A DNA stretch of 64,000 nucleotides, taken from contig NC_087072.1 of assembly GCF_026151205.1 (NCBI RefSeq), positions 193,501 to 257,500 on the forward strand, written 5' to 3'. Positions 40,192-52,519 of this stretch are shown here, one piece after another. The stretch is from Bolinopsis microptera. Taxonomy: Eukaryota > Ctenophora > Tentaculata > Lobata > Bolinopsidae. Position 1 is the first letter of the stretch. Every line of letters starts with the position of its first letter. Position numbers and translations under genes: made by a program. The notes beneath the pieces were generated by a model. The model saw only the letters and a list, made by a program, of their open reading frames with translations, was not told the origin of the DNA and made no database searches.

Positions 40192-40240
40192 TTCTGTTTG
40201 ACCAACATGATGAAATAACCTTGATTGTAATGAGATAACT

Positions 40241-41040
40241 TCACAATCAAGGACGAGCAAAGAGGCACAAAATATCTTGGCTCTCTATTTCAAGAGCGGT
40301 AATTAAACTTCAAAAGCCATGTAGGATTACAACTTATTAGGAAGGGTCATGAGAGAGAATTGGTGCCATGGGATAGATGTAAAAGCACTGCTACCCATTA
40401 AATAAAGGACAAATGTTTGCAATGCACTCATGTTGCCACATGCGAGATCGATTAATTGAGACACGATCTATTGTAAGAGAGCTGGCAAGACAAAACTTGC
40501 ATGAACTTACACTCTGTACAAAAAGGTAGCCAAAATAGCTTCTCAACGTTCCATAAACAGAGAGCAGCCTAATGTTTAATAGAGACATGAAATGGTTACC
40601 ACTCCACTTAGCCGACAAATCCATCTGTCAAATTATATGTTTAGAATCATCCATGACAATGTCCCTACATAACGTTAATGAACAAATTAGTTACATATCA
40701 GGAGTTAGTAGGAGCGGCGAAAGCTAGCAACCTTTATGTTCAAATAGATCAACATACACATAAAAACTTTCAATACTTGGGGGCAAATGTTTGGAATAAA
40801 ATGTTCCAACAGATCTACGAAATCTCCCGATGTTAAAAGCTTTAGTTGAATCGTATAAGAAACAGCGACTACATCTTATTACAACAAACAGCCCAATTAT
40901 AACAGCACATTCATATGACAATTTTAACAATGCAATCATAGTCGCAGCTGATAACTACGAACTTCTATTCTTTTATCTGAGGCATTTTTTTTTACCACCT
41001 AACAGTCAGAATGAATTTTGCACATGGACTGACATGTTTT
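40241..41040 (+). pseudogene. Possible decayed LINE C-terminal remnant
   Basis: Plus-strand frames, broken by stops and shifts, contain ELARQNLHELTLCTKR and LGANVWNKMFQQIYEISR with SYKKQRL, which resemble the end of a LINE protein (a WNxLP-like segment followed by a basic helix). Too decayed to assign to a clade. Confidence 0.3.
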
Positions 41041-43019
41041 AAAACTGAGAAGGTTCCCAAACAGTGGTAGTTTTATAACCACTTTTAATTATTGACCTAT
41101 TATACTTAGTGGTAGTTTTTAATAGACCACTTTTAATTTATTAACTTTTATCATACTTAAGTATTTTTTTTTTTGTGACTGTATCACCCACTTTTAACAT
41201 TTGATATATTGAAACAGTATTATTGACGACACAATTGACTAATGTATTTTATAATTAATTTAGATCTAGATATTTTATTATTTTACAACAGACGACAACT
41301 TCCTGTTTTTCTTCTATAATAGTTACTCAATCCTCTTGTACAGAACTTTTTTACAAGGACATTGACAAATGATACCACATTAGGCATTCATTATAGCATC
41401 AAAATATATCACTTGCATTAAGCTAGAAATTTAATATACTCTGTCAACAGATTCAAATGTTAATTGAATTTTGTAGTATGACAGAAGGTATATAAAAGTT
41501 ATTTTAATTTTGCTTGGGCTATAATATGGACTAGGTATTGAGAGGTTTAATGATGATATGGGATTTGAAGTCTATAATAAATTTTACACGAATGTGGTTG
41601 GCATTTTGCATATAAATATGTCACTACTCATATAGAACATATTATTTGATTGGTATTCGATTCCTGATTATTACTCTAGGAACTATGAATTATTATATCT
41701 CAATTTGGCTTTAGGTAGGTGGCCCCCGCTAAAAGAACTTGGATTCTTCCAGGAAGCATCCCGTGCACAGAGCTTGGTCTACATAATATTAAATTATTTA
41801 ACCATGCATTCTGTATGTGCACGAAAATTATTTCAATCAATTACGAGTAACATCGTAAGACTACAGAAAATATCCCCTCAATGGATTAAACGCTTTTTCC
41901 CACCCTTTTTAGGCCAATTTTGGACCCAAAACCGAAACCCTGATTTATACCCACAAACCTGATTTTACCACAAACCCTGTTTTACCACAGGTTTTAGAGC
42001 ATTCCCCAAACCCGCGGTAAATCAGGGTTTTTACTGTAACACATAGTAAATAATACAAAATACTATGTTAATTTCATTCTACTCAACTGGCACTACTCGA
42101 CTCTTATATTTAAACAGTATACTCCTCCTCAGAACATAAATTAAATTAAGGAAAGTACCTCAACTCCCATATTTCTTAACTTTTGGTGGATGGGGAATTG
42201 AATGCCACCTAATAAATTGCTGATAGAGAAAAGAACGAACTCTGATTAGATTAAATGTTATGGACAACTCACAACAAAGATTAATAAAATGTGCCTCCCA
42301 AGGACGTTTTCCTTCCTGTGGAGTTTTTGGGAATATCAAAGGGAACAAGCAAGCCACTACCATCTGTTGATATTACTCATTCCATGGAATGGAATGAACA
42401 ACGATCTAATCCACAACTAATCATAAACGCTACACATCTATTACTTCTTTAGGATGTTACAAAGATGAATATTTAATGCACAGTTTGAATTAATGGTCCT
42501 ACTAATATCATCACCCTCAAAAGCTGTCAAACATTAACTTAATCCATTTGGTAAATGTCTCACAGAAAGTTAATATATATCAGTTAACGGAATTTCCTCT
42601 GGCTGCTCTCCTGACTAATCATCCACAGCTACATGACTCATTTGGAGGTGGAAGAAAATCCCAAAGAAAGCTCTCCGACAGAATCTATTCAACCTAGTGA
42701 TTTTGCAGTGCAGAGTTTATATTAGAACTATGTTTGACGCGCACTGAAAAGAGTTTTCCTTTGTGTTTAACCATACCGATTCGAAATTTATCCGGTCTTC
42801 GACTGAGTTGTTTTATTTGAAAGAAAATTGCACAGGTTATTATTATCGAATACTAAGTTTATTATCGCGATCATTATTTTTAAAAACGCACGGCACAGGT
42901 TTTGATTGTTAATGTTTAGTTGTTATTTATTAATTAGTGTTTAACCTTTATTTAAAATTTGGCGCGGTCCCGATGGTGCAACCATGCAAATTTATTACAG
43001 GTGGTTGCAAGAAACATTT

Positions 43020-43100
43020 TTTGACGGATGTTACTCGTCTAAATTTCGTCGAAGTGCGCGCGCCGGCTCTAATTTCTCTCGAATGTTAATGGCCCGATTG
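43020..43100 (+). repeat. Family B repeat copy
   Basis: TTGACGGATGTTACTCGTCT, AAATTTCGTCGAAGTGCGCG and TTAATGGCCCGA: the uninterrupted form of the sequence split at 12991-13071. Confidence 0.65.
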
Positions 43101-43200
43101 CTCTAAACCGGAGCCCTCTCGCTGTAGTATTCAACTTGTGAAACAAGCGCGTTCACGCAGTACGCGTATACACGTGGCTATGTGAATGGCCCGATGGCAA
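43098..43200 (+). repeat. Family D repeat copy
   Basis: ATTGCTCTAAACCGGAGCCC, AAACAAGCGCGTTCACGCAG, TACGCG and GTGGCTATGTGAATGG. It joins directly to the family B copy, and both end in AATGGCCCGA, which suggests they are parts of one larger composite element. Confidence 0.6.
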
Positions 43201-44769
43201 GTGCTACGAAAGTATAAAACAAATTTTTAGTAAGACAAAATTAAAATTTCATTGCCATATACAATGAATTAATTATATCAAATAAATATACGTAGACATC
43301 CGATAATAACTGTTACATCCAGTACAACCCCAACGATTGTCCGCCGACTAAACAAAATTTTTTTAAGAAAGCTTGCATGTTCTTATAGTTTTTCTAACGA
43401 GCATACTATGAGGCCTGGTACGGAAAAGCATTAATTCACGTCATATTAAAAACTTTAACATCATTTTTTTGCGATACAAAAATAAATTTAAAATAAATAA
43501 ATTATAACTCTTTTGCTGCTTAGCGCGCACCGCGCTGACCCACATGCTATACTGCGTGTAGCAACACAGCGCTGAAAACAGAAATGAAGAAGCTATAATA
43601 CATATAACGTGCCCGCGCCTAAACCTAAAACATATATTTATAAGATATCGTCAAGATTTAAACGAGTTTTTGCGACTTAATTATGCAATGCTGACTTCGT
43701 AGGATATAATAATATTACGATTGTACCCGTGCCAGTTCCAAAAGTAGAGCTAGCGCCAAAAACCAAAAGCAGTTCGCAAAAAGGAGCCAGTTGCTGCATG
43801 AGCTTTACATAGCAACCGATTTTACCACTTTAGAAAGCACAAACTCAAACTAAACCGGCCGAGCACAAAAATATGTTTTTATCGCCACGATTGGGTGATT
43901 TGAATCCCAGAATATTTATTACAGGGGCACGCAGCACTAATTAATATAAATTCATTAATCGAATTTTAGATAGCCATGGATCGTTTAACACATATATGTA
44001 TATAAAAGGTTATTAAAGAATATTAATCATTAATGTCTGGTTCGTATAACATTCGATTAGTAATCAGATCATTTAAAAAAGTATTTGTGTTTGGTATATT
44101 AACTATCGAGTTACTTCGATTAAATATTAAAACACTACTTACAATACAATTCACAAAACAAAGCGACGGGGACACAGAAAGGAGAAGGACAACCCATCAC
44201 ACGGAAACTGCTGCTGTTGACGATAATCTGATATATTTAATTATGGGTTCTTTTGTTTCATTAAAATAAGTGTGATCATACTTCATAGTATATTGGGCTG
44301 ACACATTGCTGCAAGGTTAACATTGGGGTCCAAACCGGAGTGGGTGATACAACTTAATTCGAGCTATACCGTAGTATAGAATAGATAAATAATATAAAAA
44401 ATAAGATATAATAAACTGTAAGGTTCACGATATAGCGCGGCGTCATTTCATTATTCTGGACGCGGTAAAAATCACGCTGGGTAATGAAATGATAGAGTTA
44501 TACAATATTTAAATTTCGCGCCTAACGTTTTACACAAATATTTGTAGTCCTCCCACGTTCCAGAACCGCACACTCCAACTAGTCCCAGACGACAGTGTAG
44601 CGCGCGCTGGCCAGACCATTAACACTGGTCAATCTATCAAGTGATCTGCGACAATTTTTCGTCCAATATCTCGCCAGGCGAGCATTCTAACCTTATTCAC
44701 AGGAATGATTCGGAATCAGCGTCCGTAAATACATCTATTCAGCACAGGCAGGAAGCCAAAGTGCAAAGA

Positions 44770-45038
44770 AACTGTCACTAACTGCTACAAAACTGCCACT
44801 ACTGCACAAACTAGCACTAACTGCCACAAAACTGCCACAACTGTTACAAACTGCCACTAACTGCTACAAACTGCCCACTAACTGCCACTGAACTGCCCTA
44901 AACTGCTACAATCGCGCACCGACGCACTGCGCGCGCAGTTGCAGCAGTTAGTGCAGTTTGTAGCAGTTAGTGGCAAGTTTGTAGCAAGTTAGTGGCAGTT
45001 GTAGCAGTTTAGTGGCAGTTTTCTGCAGTTGCGCCCGA
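44770..45038. repeat. Palindromic ACTGCCACTAACTGCTACA minisatellite
   Basis: About a dozen irregular ACTGCCACTA / ACTGCTACAA units on the left face TTGTAGCAGTTAGTGGCAGT units on the right, centred on the palindrome ACTGCGCGCGCAGT near 44926-44939. A single strand could fold into a hairpin of more than 100 bp. Confidence 0.8.
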
Positions 45039-47642
45039 GCCCTTTTATGCAATTTGTCTTTGGCGCCTTACATGCCACAGGACTTATTGACATGTATAAA
45101 TGGTCCAAAAACAATATTGTATTATTAGAAATTATATGAATTGGACAAAATAATTTAACTAATCGAAGGAAAACAAATATTAACTTTTTGACAAGAAAAG
45201 CGATTACCAACTAGTACTACAGATACACAAACACTGCATGCAATACGATACAAATTGTTTAAATGTTAAATCGGGTATCGCTATTAGTATTGGCTATTGT
45301 GCCAAAATTACAATATTATATGTCTAATCGTAATCTTTGCATTTGGAAGACCCTCTGCTGATATTAAACGACTCCTTATACTAACTTGATTGTAGCAAAC
45401 CGCGTGATGTTTATTGATCATCATTCGATAGACGATCGTTATGAGAAAGCAACAAACTACAATTTCCATTACCAAAGTTTAGAACTAAACTGTAAACGCT
45501 TATTGAGGGTTCAAACTTTATTTAATAACAGGCCTCCCACGGATTGAACAGTTTTGTGCGGATAAAGAAGTGAAGAGAGTACGAAGCCAAAGAGATCTCC
45601 GACAATTATTCCAGCCAGCCTCGGCCGCAGCAACGCCCAACAGCAAGCAGGACGTATCCATGCAACATATATAAGGATATACAAACCTGACCCAGAATGG
45701 ACATGCCAACGGTACCACTAAAAATTTGCGTCGATTCTCCGTGATACTAGATAGCACTAGCAGTAGCAGAATTGCTGCTTGTAATTCCCTGGGCGTTTGC
45801 TGAAACCTGTCATTCCGCCCTATCTGCTATAGGACATATTTTAATCGGCCATAATATGTTCAATGTTAAATCACTGTGATTAACTTATAAATGCAAAAGC
45901 CCTGGAGGCGAGGTTACCCAGTTAAATTAATCTTGCAAGTTGAATTTGCGTTTCTGAAACTACTCTCTGCACTGGTAAATGGTATTTAAAAGGGAACACA
46001 AAATGATGTTCGTACCAAAATTATTCCTCCCCCAACCCCGAACGCCGATAAGATTCCTTTCAGCATTCCAGTTTTCAGTTAATTCTGGTATTACGCGCGT
46101 ACAACATATAGGCAACGTGTGCGTTCCATTTCCTCCTCAGAATTAGGCAACGGTAAGTCTATAATCTTTAACTTTAAAATCTGTTTGGAAACAGGTGTTG
46201 TTATTTTATGCTGGAAATCCCAAAAAGTGCTTGATCGGCCAGTTCATCATTGTGTCGTTCCTAAATACATGGCTAGTTTCATATATGCTCGTCAAGCATC
46301 ACTTTTTGGCTTGGGGATGTATTCAACTGTTGAGGGGCCTACTGTAACAGCATTAATACGCTTTTAGTTTTTCAGACAGCTACTACCGATATCCAATGGG
46401 TTTTCAGCCCATAGAATAATCAGGCCTCAATACGGTGGCACGCAAAAGTATAATCCTATAATATTGAAAGGTCTCATTGCGCAAATTTTTTACCCTAGTA
46501 TAGCCGTCATGATTAGGTACAGACCGGACGAATTGCGCATCAGCAGATCGTGCCGCTTCCGCAGCGTATCGTACGGCTGTGATCAAAGCAGTAAAGTCGA
46601 CGCTCCCATAAATTGCCAACAGGATGTCCCTGATTCTCCTAGGTTTCTGGATAAAAGACGACTATTTATGCTCAATTCTCGAGCCGATAATAGTCTGCTT
46701 AGATATCAGACAAAAGTCTTAAGATTCCTGTTGGTTTCACATCGTGTAATTTATTACAAATATTACTGTTCACCTTAAAGTTAGCAAATTTGGCTTTCGC
46801 ATTGGGAAACTATAAAAGCGATATGATTAGTCTTGCCAAACAAAAGCGGCTCGAGCTCCATTCCCCCTACATAAACATTCAGTAGGGTTTTGTGTTCGAC
46901 ACCGGCTTATATATCAGGAGAGATAAACACACGAATCAGGATGTCTGGAAGGAGTTTTCTAGAATGTCCCATGGACACGTGTGTGACGGCGCAACAAAGA
47001 AAAGATACTATCTTTCGTTACGCCACTGGGCCACTCTACATTACACTGTGCTACATTACACTGTGACAGTGTGTGCTACGGGTCCTCGTTTGCAAGTTCC
47101 GGTTTGTCGGGAATCCCTAACTAACTACGCACTAATGTGTTCCAGTAATTGTCACATAAAAAGTACGATACCCCGGAATATATATTACGTTACTGCCAAC
47201 TGTAATGAGGCTGGAATAAGCTTATACTTATATAATATATCTGCAATGTAAGAAAGATGGCTTCTTTAGAATTTAGGGAGTTGAAAGATGTCAATTAGGA
47301 TTATTAACTTGCTGGGACAAATGTTCATAAATGTACTGGGTAAAGGGAATGTAATTCTCAGCTATCTGTCAGTGTATTGACAAACATATTTGATAATTTA
47401 TGAGCATTTAGACACTTTCCAAGAAGCCAAACATAGCCTCTGAGATTCCACCAAAACATTACGGCGGAATTAGGGTTCCGAGGCCAGGGTAAAGGGTGTG
47501 GTAAGGGTCAAGGTTGGGTAAGAACAAGGGTTGAATTACACCCTAATGTGTTTCAGTGGAATTCCATGAAGCTGTGTTGGGTTTCTTGGAGACTACCTTG
47601 CAGCAGCATTTATAGGATATGTGCAATATGCTATGTACACAC

Positions 47643-47786
47643 CTTGTAGACAGTGCCAAAGTTTCCATCACCAATCTCCTCAAACAGGTCCCACGTCTCA
47701 CAGGGATTCTGGTTTTTTAGGTTCTTCACTTTTGTAAGGATGGAGTTCTCTTGCTCTTTTTTCAACCATTTTGCGATTTTGCTCAT
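47643..47786 (-). CDS. First exon of a protein kinase; rest not found
   Basis: A 48-codon exon from an ATG at 47786 to a donor (AAG|GTGTGTAC) at 47643. It ends CETWDLFEEIGDGNFGTVYK, the start of a protein-kinase domain with glycine loop GDGNFGTV. The style, a Trp-x-Leu/Ile strand just before the loop, recalls Ste20-group or myosin-III-type kinases. The N-terminus is Lys-rich (MSKIAKWLKKEQENS). The next exon would supply the catalytic Lys and lie on minus below 47640; I could not find it down to about 40 kb. Either the intron is very long, the rest was lost, or this is a stranded duplicate. Confidence 0.6.
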
Positions 47787-48099
47787 GTTTGTAATAAGTA
47801 ACTCATCTTCAGGGATTCATCTTCTCTAAAGAATTGCAATGGTTACCATAATGACGAAGTTAAAAACAACAGAGCTCATGAAATGGTCTATTCTCGAATA
47901 TACAAACACAATCAATAGCAAATTACCAATAATAATAATAAAAATATGTGGATGCTTGCTTAGACTGATCATAGCTGGAAAGGGTTGGCAATCAAATGTG
48001 GATACTGATGCATAAACATATTTGTTTTGACACATAAAAGTAATACCACTAGGTCAAGCAATAGGAAAGTAATTATGGGTTTATTTAATCTCAGTCACT

Positions 48100-48345
48100 A
48101 ATTGCTAGGTGACCACAGCCTCGTGAGCTGCAAAAGTGGTGAGCACTTCTGAAGCAGATGGTATTGGGTTCAAAACTCGGTGTCACTTAGTTTATGGAGC
48201 TAAGGAATCCGCTGGATTTAAGCAAAATTACACAGATCTGTGTGAAATCTCCTTGGTCGACTCAGCTGAATGATCAAGAAATCTGTGATTGAGACGGTAA
48301 TATACTATTCACCCAGAAAATATAATTAATTATGCTTTCCACTAC
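48100..48345 (+). mobile_element. tRNA-derived SINE, second copy
   Basis: The head has GGTGAGCACTTCTGAAGC and the B-box-like GGGTTCAAAACTC. The body CTCCTTGGTCGACTCAGCTG and AATGAT matches the SINE at 21320-21515. The end is AT-rich with an ATAATGATGATGATG-like tail near 48350. Confidence 0.6.
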
Positions 48346-48479
48346 TATATAATAATGATGATGATGGGGATTAAACATAAGATATCCATCATACTCTATA
48401 TTATTAACAAACACAGTTGGTTCCATCAATTATTCCTAAACATTCCAAAAATGTCACGCATTTAAAAACGTTTAGAAAT

Positions 48480-48690
48480 CATAACTGTCTCAAAGTTCTT
48501 GTCATCTGGATGAAGAGGTCTCCTACATTTGTTTATGTACATTTTGTAGATATTTTACTGTACTATTATATAGTGTATAACGGACGGAATGATTCCAGGG
48601 GGGCCCAAAGTGGCCCTTGCTTGTGAACGGTGCTTCAACTACCCGCCGAAGCGGTGTGTTGGGAGTCCCCCCCCCTTTTTTTCCCGGATG
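48480..48690. repeat. LINE-derived repeat copy with inverted core
   Basis: The left part (GAGGTCTCCTA, TTTGTTTATGTA, ACGGACGGAATGATTCCAG) is in the same orientation as 49250-49345, but the core 48600-48668 (GCCCTTGCTTGTGAACGGTG, CAACTACCCGCCGAAGCGGT) is the reverse complement of 49350-49415. Confidence 0.65.
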
Positions 48691-49039
48691 AAGTTTGTCA
48701 CAACTATGGTCTAACTCCCTCCAGAAGAAAAGAACTGTGGAGATTATCAATATGAGTACCACTCAAACAACATCTATTCTTTGAAAACAGATTTAGGATC
48801 TGCTCATTCCAAAGATACCTGCTCCATGATCTGCCAAACCGCTTGTAAGTTGTAACCTTGGAAGCTTCAATAATGCGCGGCTTTGGCGGCCAGTTATTGA
48901 CTTGTACATAAAATTGAATTTTAAATAGAAATGTGAATGTATTAAAATTTAAAACTTTTAAAACGGAGGCTTATAAATATTATCATATTATGATTGTAAA
49001 ATAAAGGATAAAATTTTAAATTTGTTTCACTAAAAAAAA

Positions 49040-49260
49040 AAAAAATTTGTTTCACTAATAAGATCGCCACGTATATGCTTCTCTACCAGTGTTGTAAAAT
49101 TGAAGATTTCCAGCTGTATGAATTACGCTACCTGTGAATCACACTACCCCTACTTTTTGCACTTCCAGTGTGACAAAACGAATGAAATTCGTTTTGAATG
49201 AGTACCGACCTCATCAATCAGACAGGTTATCGTCCCTCAGAAGACGAGCTATGAGGTCTC
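49040..49260 (-). pseudogene. Decayed LINE C-terminal fragment
   Basis: Nucleotide similarity to 17691-18182: AGTGTTGTAAAATTGAAGAT, TTCCAGCTGTATGAA and GACCTCATCAATCAGACAGG match its counterparts near 18032-18100. The frame is broken and there is a ~60-bp insertion of other sequence. Confidence 0.6.
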
Positions 49261-49470
49261 CTAAATTTTGAATTTGTTTATGTAAATTTTATAAATAATT
49301 TATTGTAGCTTTTATATTGTGTAAATTTGACAGACGGAATGATCCCAGAGGGGACTCCCAATCCACCGCTTCGGTGGGTAGTTGATACACCTTACACAAG
49401 CAAGAGCCACTTTAGTCTACTTGCTGTGAGGTGTCTCGGCTACATTGGTTGAGGGTCCCCTTTTTTGTTT
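49250..49470. repeat. LINE-derived repeat, second copy
   Basis: Partner of 48480-48690: GAGGTCTCCTAAATT, TTTGTTTATGTAAATTTTAT, GACGGAATGATCCCAG, then CACCGCTTCGGTGGGTAGTT in inverse orientation relative to the other copy. Probably 3' untranslated sequence of the adjoining LINE remnant. Confidence 0.6.
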
Positions 49471-49581
49471 TAAACCAGACTGGTAAACCCCCTTTGGATG
49501 CTATCCTGCCTAAACTTTCGTGCGCCGCAACTGGATCACACAATTGAAAACAATTTTCTGAATTTGGTCTTATCAACAATT

Positions 49582-51224
49582 GTGAAAACTGGCCACGGGC
49601 CTAAATATTACATATCAATCAATTACAATTCATTAATATTACCAATATTAAAAATTATCGAAAATATTCAAGAAATTATTCTCTAGCCAAAGGGCTCAAT
49701 ATTTAAATCTAAATCTTCAATATTGTCTGGTTTATATCGCAACTTGGGCCCTCTGTCCCCCCTTATCGAAATAACCGTTGTCTTTAATACCTCAAAGCGC
49801 AAGCGCTTTCTAAGATATGTAACTGAGTCTGAATAACGCTGACCCGTTGGAGATTCCATCTTTTGTGCAAGCTTTTTAATCAAGCGTTGCGCTTCGACTC
49901 CCATGCCTCCTGTTGTGGAGAAAACTAAAGGTGTAAAGGTAGCTTTTTCCACTTCTAGGACCCTTGCATTATATGCTCTTTTCTTCTCAGTCTCGTGAGC
50001 CAAATACATCATAGGAATTGGTTTAGCGGCGTTGGTTGGAGCAGGAGCGTGAAACACTCTTACATCAAAAAATGCTCTTTCCAACGCATTCCAAACTGAT
50101 CTTGCTGATATATCTAGTCGGGCTTGATCTCCAGTTACTGTACCTCGTGGTAACTGCATGCCGCTGACTGGAAGAAGAGGGGGCTCTGTCTGAACGTCTT
50201 TGCATTTGACTGTCCGCATGATATTAGCTATTGTATCTCGAAGTGAGTTATGCCTCAAGGTCACATAACCCCCAAGTTTACACGTGAGGGCATGGTTTGC
50301 GGAGTAGGAATCACCACAAGTACAAAGTTTTGGACAATCTTTCAGCTTCAGGTTATATCTTAAAGCTATAGCATCTGAAAACTGTTGCTTATTCAGGAGA
50401 TAACCATAGCTTTTGAGTGGTAAGGTGGTTAGCCAGGAACTTGCACCCTTCTCTGCTGCTAGCTGTAACATAAGTTTAGATGTTTGTGGCAGAGACTCCT
50501 GAATTGCCTCCTGTCTTCTGGTGTAATACTCATTGCGATCTTTACTGATGGATGTCTTGATTTCATGGCTTTTATCCTTGTCTTCAAGATAGTTTACCTC
50601 TTGGCTTAGTATAGCCGTTTTTAGCAAAACTGTAGCTTTGACTGAATACAGGAACTCTGAGTTGGCCAGTTCTGTTATAATAGGGATACCCAGCCCTCCA
50701 TACCTTGGTGGTAGAGAAAAGGTCTCTCTAAGAGTGTCAGTGCAACTAAATGCTCTATCAAGGATTGCTGGAATGAACTCCTCTCTGATGGTAAGTTCGA
50801 GTGGTTGAAGTCTATCTGCTATCTCAGGTGTAGTCCTACACACATAGTTCCATCTTTTCGAAAGTCCATATACAAATGCAGAGTATGCAACTTGAGGCTC
50901 TCTTGATGCAATTCCTGCTAATTGCTTCACGTCACGACACCATTCCTCCACTTTCTGGTCTATAAAGCTGTGATGCCCTTCTATTGACCCAATAAAACTG
51001 CCTAAATACCCTTTCCCAACCGTTGTGATGTTGACATCAGGAAACATCTCTTTTGCAGCTTGTTCAAAATCAGGCTTCACCACTATCCATGTCTTGGCAG
51101 GTTTTGGCTGGTATCCAAACCCTGGTCCATTGCGACACAAAGTTTTCCACCATTTTTGCAGCCCAACTAACTTTCCTCCTGCAGCTGAGTCATCAGCATA
51201 CCAAATCTGTTTGGTGCCTTCTAT
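49582..51224 (-). mobile_element. 5'-truncated LINE with 15-bp target-site duplication
   Basis: The copy is bounded by identical GTCTTATCAACAATT at 49567-49581 and 51225-51239. It is cut 5' within RT motif C. Its last ~240 bp are repeated on plus at 17450-17690. Confidence 0.85.
49683..51224 (-). pseudogene. LINE fragment: RT motif C, zinc knuckle, PD-(D/E)XK-like nuclease
   Basis: An open frame of ~514 codons. It enters at TKQIWYADDSAAGGKL (motif C, the Asp pair near 51195), followed by a long thumb/linker (WWKTLCRNGPGFGY, GSFIGSIEGHHSF, RYGGLGIPI). Then comes a Cys/His cluster, CPKLCTCGDSYSANHALTC, and RLDISARSVW with FFDVRVF, a layout like the zinc knuckle plus restriction-like nuclease of R2-type LINEs. 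KKRAYNARVLEVEKATFTPL and FSTTGGMG follow. Proteins with this C-terminus are common in cnidarian and mollusc genomes, as I recall. Polymerase motifs A and B are gone, so the copy is inactive. The frame itself is intact. Confidence 0.8.
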
Positions 51225-51871
51225 GTCTTATCAACAATTTCAATTAATGATCAGTAAATGTCAAACTCTATAAAGACAACATTGGAAATAAATGTTGACA
51301 GTTTTAATGTTAGTGCTCGATTCATGTCTTAAAATGATAAAGCTGTAGTGACAAAAAAGTCCCTTTATCAATATTATTTCTATAAAAAACTCAATATAAA
51401 AATTCAATAAAAGTCTTAATAAATTTTATAAAAAACCCTTTAAGTAATAAAAATAGCCAATTCAATTTGTTGGCTCTAAATTTATATCTAAATCTGATAT
51501 TTTAACTGCACTACTACTTTTTATCCCCCTTTTTCCTCTAAGAGCAATAATTGTTGTTATTTGGTCTTATCCATGCTTTGTAGATGAGTATTTATATATA
51601 TATATATATCAGCACAGATCATAACAACATTTTTCACAATCGAAAGTACAATTTTGTAATCTTTAACAACTAAACCTTTAATAAATTTATATTTTACAGC
51701 TGGGGACCCCAGGCTAAAATTTGTATAAACGTAAAATAAAGATTCGGCGGAATGACAGGCTGAGTGCCGCGCGGCGCGCGCCCATACCAGTAATAATTTG
51801 TTTATTCAAAAGCAAAAATTTAAATCTTCTTTCAGAATAACTTCATTAATTAAATAACTTTTTTCATTCAA

Positions 51872-52262
51872 TTGACGGATGTTACTTGCATATATTTCTA
51901 CGAAGTAGCGCGCACCGATTTTTTCTCGAAGTGTTCTTTTCCATTTTCGAAACGTAGCTCGAGGCAAATGCTACAAAGTAGCGTGCACCAAGCTAATCAG
52001 TAGTCCATTATATATATTAACGATAGACAAGTTTTTACCGTCCAAATTTTTACAAGCATAATTGACATCCCAAAAATCAAAAGTGTCCAAAAAATTGTAA
52101 AAACGTTTGGTAATTTTTTAATAAGTAATTTTCTCTTTTTCTAAACTCTCGAAAGTTTGTAGGTTTATATATATCCTACAAAAACTCCCGCCGAGTTGGA
52201 CTCACCGACGCCCGACGGTTTTATATTTGGAACAACTATTTTACGAGTATCACCCGTTAAAC
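51872..52262. mobile_element. Family B element with inverted ends
   Basis: The left end TTGACGGATGTTACTTGCAT and the right end, read in reverse, TTAACGGGTGATACTCGTAA, agree at most positions (TTnACGGrTGnTACT). The ~390-bp interval contains CGAAGTAGCGCGCACC twice in variant form and no gene. A right-end-like TTAACGGGTGATACTCGTAA also stands at 13333. Confidence 0.5.
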
Positions 52263-52466
52263 AAAACTTTGCGTTGTCTATAATGCATGCTATAGGACCT
52301 CAAAATAAGATCGAACTCTACAAATTCGATCTATTCAAAGAAAAATAGTATGACAAAACATTTTTATTTTATCTCTACACATTTGTAAATAACTAGAATT
52401 GTGTATTTCTAAATTATTTCAGAATTATAACTATTGTGAACTCAATAAAATAATTATAGCTTTTGT

Positions 52467-52519
52467 ATCCTTGTATCCTTGTATCCTTGTATCCTTGTAT
52501 CCTTGTATCCTTGTATTCT
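52467..52519 (+). repeat. TTGTATCC microsatellite
   Basis: Seven tandem 8-bp units TTGTATCC, the last one altered (TTGTATTC). Confidence 0.9.

Larger units (their letters stand above)
41041..47642. other. Long AT-rich region without supported genes
   Basis: I see no convincing gene. Repeats that I can match are listed at 43020, 43098 and 44770. Isolated open frames (45518-45757 minus; 46119-46367 and 46464-46778 plus) encode no recognised motif. A segment near 45805 (CTGTCATTCCGCCC) also occurs near 31008 and, inverted, near 51748. Simple runs of T near 41160 and 40986 are present. Confidence 0.4.

Noticed and set aside
45518-45757. 79-codon minus frame in a GC-richer patch
   Set aside because: No similarity I can recognise; likely repeat-derived.
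46119-46778. Open frames at 46119-46367 and 46464-46778
   Set aside because: Neither shows a recognisable domain; overlapping antisense frame of similar length suggests chance.
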